Source: Coriobacteriales bacterium (GTDB lineage: Bacteria; Actinomycetota; Coriobacteriia; Coriobacteriales; CADBOM01). From it: 8,814 nt of DNA. Each line of letters opens with the position of its first letter. Position 1 is the first letter of the stretch. Under the pieces are notes generated by a model. That model was not told the origin of the DNA. It worked only from the letters and a program-made list of their open reading frames with translations, and ran no database searches. Shown piece by piece: positions 1 through 6,128 of this stretch. The position numbers and the translations under genes are program-made. The stretch spans positions 1 to 8,814 of the forward strand of contig JAFWGD010000258.1 of the NCBI GenBank assembly GCA_017515355.1. The letters run 5' to 3'.

Positions 1-678
1 CACGCCCCCGAGCTTCGCCGCCTCGCGCAGGAAACGTGCCTTGCTCCAGCCGGCGTCAAGCGCCTGCCGATAGAGCTCCAGCAGCTCCACGTCCGCCTGC
101 TCGCCCTCCCCGATCACGATGCAATCGAAGAAGTCGGCGATGGGCTCGCAGTTGTAGGCGCAGGGTCCGCCACCTACGACTATCGGCTCGTCATCTCCGC
201 GCTGAGCTGCGAATATCTCGATTCCTGCGAGGTCGAGCGCCTCTACGACGTTGGTGAAGCTGAGCTCGTGCGGCAGCGTTATGCCGAACATCTGGCTGCA
301 CTTCACAGGCTCGCAGCTCTCGAGCGAATAGAGCGGGATATTGCGCTCGCGCATCAGTTTGGACATATCGGGCCATGGCACGTACGCGCGCTGCGCTTCG
401 ACGCCGTCGAGCCCGTTGAGCACCGTGTAGAGGATTGCCAGCCCTTGGTTGGGCAGCCCGGTCTCGTAGGTGTCGGGATAGAGAAGCGTGCACCTGTAGC
501 TGCACCCTTCCTTATGGATTGCGCCGAACTCGGAGTCGATGTAGCGAACGGGCTTCTCGCACTGCAGGAGCAGCGGCTCGACCTGCGCCCACACGGAGCG
601 CGCCGACCCGTTCACGGTGCCAATATCTCGCTGCTGGATAGCCTCGGACGATGCGCCCGAGGACTGCGATGCGCTCAC
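1..678 (-). CDS. TIGR03960-type B12-binding-like radical SAM protein, N-terminal part (cut by window edge)
   Basis: The reverse strand reads open for 226 codons from a GTG at 678 to the left edge. The translation matches the N-terminal domain of the TIGR03960 radical SAM family (Radical_SAM_N2-like): KPVRYIDSEFGAIHK near residues 37-51, YPDTYETGLPNQGLAILY near 67-84, YVPWPDMSKLMRERNIPLYS near 99-118, a VVGGGPCAYNCEPIADFFD block near 167-185 and IGEGE near 189-193. The CxxxCxxC radical SAM motif should lie further on, outside the window. The exact substrate is not established for this family. I chose GTG 678 because it overlaps the TGA of the upstream gene (GTGA, 4 bp), a usual coupling arrangement, with AGGAAG about 13 nt upstream. 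In-frame GTGs at 615 and 594 are alternatives. The pre-domain stretch is Ser/Ala-rich and probably disordered. The family assignment is strong; the exact start is less certain. Confidence 0.85.
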   Translation of the reverse strand, partial: MSASQSSGASSEAIQQRDIGTVNGSARSVWAQVEPLLLQCEKPVRYIDSEFGAIHKEGCSYRCTLLYPDTYETGLPNQGLAILYTVLNGLDGVEAQRAYVPWPDMSKLMRERNIPLYSLESCEPVKCSQMFGITLPHELSFTNVVEALDLAGIEIFAAQRGDDEPIVVGGGPCAYNCEPIADFFDCIVIGEGEQADVELLELYRQALDAGWSKARFLREAAKLGGV

Positions 679-2159
679 TGCGCCGCCGGCGCTTCCTGGT
701 CGCCAGCCATGTCGATGAAGATCTTCTCGAGGGCTTCGAGCCCATCGACGCTGCCGTCCTTGTGGAAGACGATGCGAGCAGGATTGGCGAACTTTGCGGT
801 CTTGGAGGGAAGCACCTCGGAACCCTTGTCCTTGAGCGCGCCTGCAAGCTTCTTGACAGTGGCGGGAGCGCCCTTGGTGACAAAGCCCTTCGCCGCGTCG
901 GCGATCCTTGCGCCCCTGTCGCCGATATCGGAGATCTGAATCGCGGTGCGAACGTTCTTGAGAAGGTCCGCCCCGCCCTCGCCGATGCCGCGTGCCTTGG
1001 CGCCGATGGCGTTGACGATCGATGAGAGCTGTGGACCGGCAAGCAGTTCAGCCGTCTCCGGATCGTTGGGGTCGACCTCTACGAAGACCTGCCTTCCACC
1101 CTCGTTGTACATGTTGGCGTAGTGGCCCATCAGCGACGTTCCGAGGAACGCGATCAGTATGTCAGCCGGAACCTTGAACGCCGGCAGAGCCTTGGAGACG
1201 ACCTTGGATGCGGTCTTGCAGGCCATCGCGCCCGCAACGAGCGCACCGGCTTCATAGAGCGTATTCTTCGAGAGGCCGCTGCCATGCGCGCGGTCGATCT
1301 GAAGAAGCATCTTGATCTGGTTGAGCGTCATCACCGGGAAGTCCGCCTTCGACCTGAAGAAGAGCGCTGCGATGCCTGCATTCTCGATAGCGGTTCGACG
1401 CGTCAGGAACTTGGAGAACGACGGGCGGACGAACTCGAAGCAGTTGGACATCGTGCCTGCCAGCTCTTGGCAATTGGCGCAGATCCAATCGCCGAGCTTC
1501 AGGAACACTGCAGCGTAGCGCGAGGTGGGGGACGGATTCTGGGGCTTGCGCAATGCAATCGAGCTGCTGATGAGGGGCTTGGCTCCGAAGGCCTTGGGGA
1601 TGCGCTGGCCGAAGACCTGCAGCGCCCCTTGGCCTACATCGCGCCCAACGCGCGTGAGCCTGTCGACCGCAACCTCCGCGATCGAGATGCCATCGTCTTT
1701 CTCCTTGAGCCCGATGACGTCGCTGGGGTCGATAGGATACGCTGCTCCTTGCTCGTTGGCGAGGAGCGCCGCGAGGTTGTCTGCGATGATGACGGTCGGA
1801 ATGCCCTTGGCCTTCGAGGCGTTGTAGGTGACATTGACGCATGGCGAATCGCCAGCGAGGATGACGGTGAGGTCTGCCGCGCCGTGAACGTCGAGCGGCT
1901 TGGAGTAAAATGCCTCGACATGCATGAGCGCATTGGGGCTGACCGGCCGGAACGCGATCTTGGTGGCCTGAGCCATCTGGGGGCTGACGCTCTCGTCGAG
2001 AAAGATAGCCAACCGCACGGTGGATTCAGGATCGCCAGAGCCAGTCTCCAGGCTCAGGACCTTGTCAAGCACGTTGTTCAGTGAGAGAGCGCACATCGCC
2101 ATTCCTTTCAAAGCAAATCGAAGGGCCATGCAGGCCGTATCATCCAACTTTGGGTCCAT
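675..2159 (-). CDS. DUF697-domain protein of unknown function
   Basis: A 494-residue protein. Residues about 255-350 resemble DUF697 (YcjF/GTPase-associated) sequences: ADFPVMTLNQIKMLLQID, then a hydrophobic AGALVAGAMACKTASKVV and VPADILIAFLGTSLMGHYA, which look like two membrane-prone helices. Residues about 48-130 look like a Rossmann or GTPase-like half domain: RLAIFLDES, AADLTVILAGD, then GIPTVIIAD. No Walker A loop and no NKxD are visible, so nucleotide binding is doubtful. The C-terminal 140 residues are Ala/Lys/Gly-rich and end in EAPAAQ. The chosen start (ATG 2157-2159) has GGGGG 6-7 nt upstream. The frame stays open upstream to 2459, but that part has no family resemblance and holds the promoter region. 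The gene overlaps the radical SAM gene by 4 bp, so the two are probably co-translated. DUF697 is a confident guess by pattern; the biological role is unknown. Confidence 0.82.
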   Translation of the reverse strand: MDPKLDDTACMALRFALKGMAMCALSLNNVLDKVLSLETGSGDPESTVRLAIFLDESVSPQMAQATKIAFRPVSPNALMHVEAFYSKPLDVHGAADLTVILAGDSPCVNVTYNASKAKGIPTVIIADNLAALLANEQGAAYPIDPSDVIGLKEKDDGISIAEVAVDRLTRVGRDVGQGALQVFGQRIPKAFGAKPLISSSIALRKPQNPSPTSRYAAVFLKLGDWICANCQELAGTMSNCFEFVRPSFSKFLTRRTAIENAGIAALFFRSKADFPVMTLNQIKMLLQIDRAHGSGLSKNTLYEAGALVAGAMACKTASKVVSKALPAFKVPADILIAFLGTSLMGHYANMYNEGGRQVFVEVDPNDPETAELLAGPQLSSIVNAIGAKARGIGEGGADLLKNVRTAIQISDIGDRGARIADAAKGFVTKGAPATVKKLAGALKDKGSEVLPSKTAKFANPARIVFHKDGSVDGLEALEKIFIDMAGDQEAPAAQ

Positions 2160-2207
2160 AGCGAGCCCCCAATGGCTTTGATGCGGCCTTCCTGTATGCC
2201 ACCCTAG

Positions 2208-2234
2208 ATTGTACCCCTTAACGCACCCTCCCAA
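2208..2234 (-). promoter_or_regulatory. Candidate promoter for the DUF697-radical SAM operon
   Basis: Reading the minus strand, a TACAAT -10 box (2213-2208, 5/6 to consensus) follows a weak -35 candidate TTGGGA (2234-2229) with a 15-bp spacer. Transcription would begin near 2201, giving a leader of about 40 nt before the ATG at 2159. The -10 match is good; the -35 and spacing are poor, so an activator or an alternative -35 is possible. Confidence 0.4.
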
Positions 2235-2267
2235 CCTGCAAGACCTGCAAGATACCGCTCCTGCAAT
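2235..2267. repeat. Tandem 9-bp repeat CCTGCAAGA (two copies plus a partial third)
   Basis: CCTGCAAGA occurs twice back to back at 2235-2243 and 2244-2252, and CCTGCAAT follows at 2260-2267. The array sits immediately upstream of the candidate -35 region of the minus-strand operon. The 9-bp period is a little under one helical turn. It may be a regulator binding site or only a short slippage duplication. Confidence 0.5.
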
Positions 2268-2347
2268 TTCTGAAACATGTCCGTATTTGCGATATGGGAG
2301 AAGGTCTCGAGGGCATCGCGCCGAATGTCCAACGCAAGCTCTCCGCT

Positions 2348-2357
2348 CTCGCGCGAG
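2348..2357. promoter_or_regulatory. Perfect palindrome CTCGCGCGAG, possible operator (copy 1)
   Basis: A perfect 10-bp palindrome lies upstream of the candidate extended -10 of the hydrogenase operon. Its core TCGCGCGA recurs at 2416-2423 on the other side of that promoter, 67 bp away. No regulator can be named from the sequence. Confidence 0.3.
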
Positions 2358-2380
2358 CGAACTGCACATGTGGGTTTTAA

Positions 2381-2389
2381 TGGTAAATT
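2381..2389 (+). promoter_or_regulatory. Candidate extended -10 promoter of the hydrogenase operon
   Basis: TGGTAAATT fits the extended -10 form (TGn followed by a 4/6 match to TATAAT) and lies in the most AT-rich stretch of the region (about 2375-2393). No good -35 box lies 16-18 bp upstream. The predicted start near 2396 would give a leader of about 57 nt. A CACATGTG palindrome at 2365-2372 lies where an activator could sit. Confidence 0.32.
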
Positions 2390-2415
2390 TATAGGACAGC
2401 GCGTTTTTCAACGAT

Positions 2416-2423
2416 TCGCGCGA
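2416..2423. promoter_or_regulatory. Palindrome TCGCGCGA, possible operator (copy 2)
   Basis: This is the second copy of the palindromic core found at 2349-2356. It lies between the predicted transcription start and the ribosome binding site AAGGAAG (about 2443-2449) of the hydrogenase operon, where a bound repressor would block transcription. Confidence 0.28.
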
Positions 2424-2452
2424 TTCTTGACACCGAACGTAAAAGGAAGAAG

Positions 2453-4285
2453 ATGGCAAGACTGGAAATCACGCGCCCGTCCGAGGCGCATGCCACAGTC
2501 AGCGAGCTTACCCAAGACCTGGGGGCGTTGCTGACCTCTGGAAGCATGGCCGGTTGCCCTGTGGAGTTCGCAGGCGCCATGGTCCACACCTGCGCAAGCC
2601 AAAGCTGCGGAAAGTGCGTGCCGTGTCGCATCGGCCTCTCTCAGCTCGACCACCTGATCACGCAAGTGCTCGATGGACAGGGCACGCTCAAAACGGTCGA
2701 GATGATCGAGACGCTCGCGGAGAGCATCTACCTCAGCGCCGATTGCGCAGTGGGCTATGGTGCCGCTCAGAGCGTCCTGACCGCAGTCATCGCGTTCCAG
2801 GATGACTTCAGGCACCACGTCAGGCGCAACAGCTGCCTGACCAAGATCGAGGGCACGAGCATCCCTTGCATCTCGGGATGCCCGGCAAACGTCGACATCC
2901 CGGGCTACATCGCCCTCGTCGGCGCAGGTCGCTACACCGACGCCGTGAGGCTTATCCGCAAGGACAACCCGTTCGTCCTCGCATGCGGCCTGATCTGCGA
3001 GCATCCCTGCGAGCTCAGCTGCCGCAGAGCGCTCATCGACGACCCGATCAACATCCGCGGCCTCAAGCGCTACGCCATCGAGCACGCATCGGACAGCTAC
3101 ACGCCATTCCACTACGAGAAGACCGACAGGAAGATCGCGATCATCGGAGGCGGGCCCTCTGGCCTCACGGCAGCCTACTACCTGGCGCTCATGGGCCACG
3201 AGCCCACCATCTTCGAGCAGCGCGAGCACCTCGGCGGCATGATGCGCTACGGCATCCCGGCATACCGCCTGCCGCGCGAGCGCCTCGACGCCGAGATCGA
3301 CTTCATGGTCTCCCAGGGCATCGAGGTCCATCTCAACACGCGCATCCCAGATGACATCTCATTCGAGGACCTCAAGGCCAACTACGATGCGATCTACGTC
3401 GCGATCGGCGCACACAATGACAACAAGCTGGGCATCGAAGGCGAGGACGCAGAGGGCGTCATGAGCGCCGTCGAGATGCTGCGCAAGATCGGCGATGGCA
3501 GCTACCCGGACTTCGCGGGACAGCGCATCGCGGTCATCGGAGGCGGCAACGTCGCCATGGACGTCGCGCGCAGCAGCGTCAGGCTCGGCGCCGAGTCGGT
3601 AACGATCGTCTACCGCCGCAGGATCGAAGACATGACGGCTCAGCGCGAGGAGATCGACGGCGCCATCGCAGAGGGTTGCGAGCTCCTCGAACTCCACGCT
3701 CCGCAGTCTATCGCAACCGAAGACGGCAAGGTCGTGGGGCTTACCGTCCAGCGCCAGATCCCCGGCGAGATCTCCGGCGGCCGTCCGAGGCCCGTCGCAG
3801 CGGACTGCCCGCCCGAGACGCTCCCGTTCGATCGCATTCTGGTCGCCATCGGCCAGGTCATCGATTCCGAGGAGTTCGCCAAGGCGGGAGTCGCAACCTC
3901 GCGCGGAAGGATCCTTGGCGATGAGTACGGCGAGGTCTTCGACATCGACGGCGTCTTCGTCGGTGGAGACTGCGAGACCGGCCCGGCCACCGTCATCCGC
4001 GCTGTTGCGGCTGGCAAGGTCGTCGCCAGAAACATCGACGATTACCTCGGATACCACCATCCGATCAAGCTAGATGTCGAGGTGCCGCCCGCCGTGGCGC
4101 GCGATCGCGCTGCCTGCGGAAGGTCGAACATGCTCGAGCGCAAGGTTGCCGATCGCAAGGACGACTTCGATCTCATGGAGAGTCCGTACTCGGAGCAGGA
4201 GGCCATGCAGGAGGCTGACCGCTGCCTGCGCTGCGACCACTTCGGCATGGGCGCGTTCCTCGGAGGACGGAGCTTCGAATGGTAA
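2453..4285 (+). CDS. NuoF-type 4Fe-4S domain fused to GltD/NfnB-like FAD-NAD(P)H oxidoreductase, hydrogenase electron-transfer subunit
   Basis: A 610-residue flavoprotein probably passing electrons between NAD(P)H and the [FeFe]-hydrogenase encoded next. Residues about 43-123 resemble the C-terminal iron-sulfur domain of NuoF/HydB: SCGKCVPCRIG gives Cys52, 55, 58, with Cys98 as fourth ligand. NuoF's FMN/NADH domain is absent. Residues about 128-210 form a GltD-type double 4Fe-4S domain (Cys139, 143, 178, 182, 186, 190). An FAD dinucleotide fold follows (GGGPSG at 232-237), then an NAD(P)H fold (GGGNVAMD at 363-370, with YRRR at 387-390 suggesting NADPH) and a GGD FAD-contact motif near 504-506. 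A final CLRC pair lies at Cys591 and Cys594. The start has AAGGAAG at good spacing. The gene ends 7 bp inside the hydrogenase gene. It is not a glutamate synthase subunit here: no gltB is present. Cofactor preference is inferred. Confidence 0.9.
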   Translation: MARLEITRPSEAHATVSELTQDLGALLTSGSMAGCPVEFAGAMVHTCASQSCGKCVPCRIGLSQLDHLITQVLDGQGTLKTVEMIETLAESIYLSADCAVGYGAAQSVLTAVIAFQDDFRHHVRRNSCLTKIEGTSIPCISGCPANVDIPGYIALVGAGRYTDAVRLIRKDNPFVLACGLICEHPCELSCRRALIDDPINIRGLKRYAIEHASDSYTPFHYEKTDRKIAIIGGGPSGLTAAYYLALMGHEPTIFEQREHLGGMMRYGIPAYRLPRERLDAEIDFMVSQGIEVHLNTRIPDDISFEDLKANYDAIYVAIGAHNDNKLGIEGEDAEGVMSAVEMLRKIGDGSYPDFAGQRIAVIGGGNVAMDVARSSVRLGAESVTIVYRRRIEDMTAQREEIDGAIAEGCELLELHAPQSIATEDGKVVGLTVQRQIPGEISGGRPRPVAADCPPETLPFDRILVAIGQVIDSEEFAKAGVATSRGRILGDEYGEVFDIDGVFVGGDCETGPATVIRAVAAGKVVARNIDDYLGYHHPIKLDVEVPPAVARDRAACGRSNMLERKVADRKDDFDLMESPYSEQEAMQEADRCLRCDHFGMGAFLGGRSFEW

Positions 4286-6027
4286 AGGTCAAGATCAACA
4301 ACACCAAGGTCGAGGTCTCCGCCGACACCACGATCCTCGATGCCGCTGCCCAAGCTGGCATCACCATCCCTACGCTGTGCTACTTCAGGAACCTCAACGA
4401 CATCGCCGCATGCAGAGTCTGCGTCGTCGAAGTCGAGGGCATGGAGCGCCTCGTGGCGGCCTGCAACACCAAGGTCCAACCCGGCGCGCACTACATCACA
4501 AACAGTCCGAAGGTCAGGGCTGCCCGCACGACCAACGTCGAGCTGATCCTCACCCAGCACAAGACCGCCTGCACCACCTGCGTGCGCAGCGGAAACTGCA
4601 GCCTGCAGGACGTGGCCACCGACCTCAACATCCTCGACGTGCCTTTCGAGCTGGACACGAGGGGCGACAAATGGAATTCGAGGTATCCCCTCATCAGGGA
4701 GAACAAGAAATGCATAAAGTGCATGCGCTGCATCCAGGTTTGCAACAACATCCAGGGAATGCACATCTGGGACCTGCGCAACCATGGCTCGCGCACGACG
4801 ATCGGCCTTAGCGGCGATGCTACGATCAACGAGACCAAATGCGTCCTTTGCGGCCAATGCATCACGCACTGCCCAGTCGGCGCGCTGCGTGAGCGCGATG
4901 ACACCGACCGCGTTCTCGCCGCGCTCGCAGACCCCGACATCACCACCGTCATCCAGATAGCCCCCGCGGTCCGCACCGCTTGGGGCGATGCCCTCGGGCT
5001 CACCCGCGAGGAGGCAACCCCTGGCAAGATGGTCAACGCGCTGCGCAAGCTCGGATTCGACTACATCTTCGACACCGATTTCGCAGCCGACCTCACCATC
5101 ATGGAGGAGGGCACCGAACTTCTTGGGCGCCTCGCCAACAGGGACGATTACGAGTGGCCGATGTTCACTTCGTGCTGCCCCGGTTGGGTCAGGTACATGA
5201 AGGGCAACCGCTCCGAGCAGATTCCCCAGCTATCCTCGGCCAAGAGCCCGCAGCAGATGTTCGGCGCCGCTATGAAGACCTACTTCATGCAGGAGAAGGG
5301 CCTCGAGCCGAGCAAGGTCTGCTGCATCTCAGTCATGCCATGCGTCGCCAAGAAATACGAGGTTGGCGTCGAGGAGATGTGGTCTGTGGAGAAGGGCACG
5401 CCCGATGTTGACATCTCGCTCACCACGCGCGAGATGGTCCGCATGCTCAAATCCGACTTCGTCTCGATCGAAGACCTCGTAGAGGACGAGTTCGACCACC
5501 CGCTCGGTGTCGCAACCGGCGCGGGCCACATCTTCGGAGCGACTGGCGGCGTCATGGAGGCTGCGCTGCGCACCGCGTACTTCGCGGTTACCGGCGAGAA
5601 TCCCGACCCCGATGCCTTCGCGGACGTCCGCGGCATGGATGGCTGGAAGGAGGCAACCTTCGACCTAGCTGGAACTCCGCTGCGCGTTGCCGTTGCCAGC
5701 GGCCTCGCGAACATGCAGAGGCTTCTCGAGGCTCTCGATGAGGGCACCGTGGAGTACGACTTCGTCGAGATCATGGCCTGTCCCGGTGGATGCGCCGGCG
5801 GAGGCGGTCAGCCGATCAAGGACAACTGCGAGCAGGCCGAGGCCCGCGGGCAGGTGCTGTACAAGCTCGACAGGAGAGCCGACCTGCGCTTCAGCCATGA
5901 GAATCCCAGCGTGCAGGAGGCCTACGAGAAGATCTTCGGCGAGCCCAACAGCCACGAGGCGCACAGGCTGCTGCACACCAACCAGTACGCATGGAGCTTC
6001 GTGCCGAGGGAGTGCCTGGAGCGCTAG
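4279..6027 (+). CDS. hydA: [FeFe]-hydrogenase, group A, CpI-like catalytic subunit
   Basis: A 582-residue hydrogenase interconverting H2 with protons and electrons; no signal peptide, so cytoplasmic. The N-terminus is a plant-type 2Fe-2S domain (Cys34, 45, 48, 62). Next is the His-ligated cluster (His94, Cys98, 101, 107) and two 4Fe-4S clusters (Cys145, 148, 151, 155 and Cys188, 191, 194, 198). The H-cluster motifs are complete: TSCCPGW (Cys299, Cys300), MPCVAKK (Cys355) and EIMACPGGCAGGGGQ (Cys501, Cys505). Proton-path residues known from CpI are also present: Cys299, Ser319, Glu277 and Glu280 in MEEGTE, and Met353. The length is close to CpI (574). The start ATG lies in the upstream gene's end, with GGAGG about 12 nt before it, so translation is probably coupled. 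The partner flavoprotein suggests NAD(P)H-linked activity. No maturase genes are nearby. Direction in vivo (H2 evolution or uptake) cannot be told. Confidence 0.96.
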   Translation: MVKVKINNTKVEVSADTTILDAAAQAGITIPTLCYFRNLNDIAACRVCVVEVEGMERLVAACNTKVQPGAHYITNSPKVRAARTTNVELILTQHKTACTTCVRSGNCSLQDVATDLNILDVPFELDTRGDKWNSRYPLIRENKKCIKCMRCIQVCNNIQGMHIWDLRNHGSRTTIGLSGDATINETKCVLCGQCITHCPVGALRERDDTDRVLAALADPDITTVIQIAPAVRTAWGDALGLTREEATPGKMVNALRKLGFDYIFDTDFAADLTIMEEGTELLGRLANRDDYEWPMFTSCCPGWVRYMKGNRSEQIPQLSSAKSPQQMFGAAMKTYFMQEKGLEPSKVCCISVMPCVAKKYEVGVEEMWSVEKGTPDVDISLTTREMVRMLKSDFVSIEDLVEDEFDHPLGVATGAGHIFGATGGVMEAALRTAYFAVTGENPDPDAFADVRGMDGWKEATFDLAGTPLRVAVASGLANMQRLLEALDEGTVEYDFVEIMACPGGCAGGGGQPIKDNCEQAEARGQVLYKLDRRADLRFSHENPSVQEAYEKIFGEPNSHEAHRLLHTNQYAWSFVPRECLER

Positions 6028-6060
6028 CTTCGAGAAGCGGCGCTCGAGCAGACGCAAAGC

Positions 6061-6095
6061 AAGGGAGGCGTTGGAATCATCCAGCGCCTCCCTTT
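6061..6095. terminator. Strong hairpin terminator between convergent operons, possibly bidirectional
   Basis: A 10-bp perfect stem (6061-6070 with 6085-6094) continues through one U-G wobble and four more pairs to a 4-nt loop (6076-6079), so about 15 bp in all. TTT followed by CATTC comes after it on the plus strand. The minus-strand side is followed by GCTTTGC. It lies 33 bp after the hydrogenase stop and 34 bp before the metQ stop, so it probably ends both transcripts. U-tracts are short on both sides. Confidence 0.75.
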
Positions 6096-6128
6096 CATTC
6101 GGCTAGGTTGCCGTATGGAGCCTTGAGA

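Noticed and set aside
268..939. Plus-strand open frame across the left end
   Set aside because: The minus strand here encodes two clear proteins (radical SAM and DUF697). The plus frame shows no family resemblance.
2427..2432. Perfect TTGACA just before the hydrogenase operon
   Set aside because: A -10 box 17 bp later would fall on the ribosome binding site and start codon, leaving no leader for a gene with a clear Shine-Dalgarno.
2160..2459. The DUF697 reading frame stays open a further 100 codons upstream, giving a 594-residue protein
   Set aside because: That part overlaps the start of the plus-strand hydrogenase gene, has no family resemblance and contains the promoter region. ATG 2159 has a better ribosome binding site.
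2408..3331. Long minus-strand open frame opposite the flavoprotein gene
   Set aside because: The plus-strand frame carries conserved cysteine clusters and dinucleotide folds; the reverse frame has none and is Asp/Ala/Val-rich as expected from reversed codon bias.
2453..4285. Annotation as glutamate synthase small subunit (GltD)
   Set aside because: It carries an additional N-terminal NuoF-type cluster domain, overlaps a hydrogenase gene and has no glutamate synthase large-subunit gene beside it.
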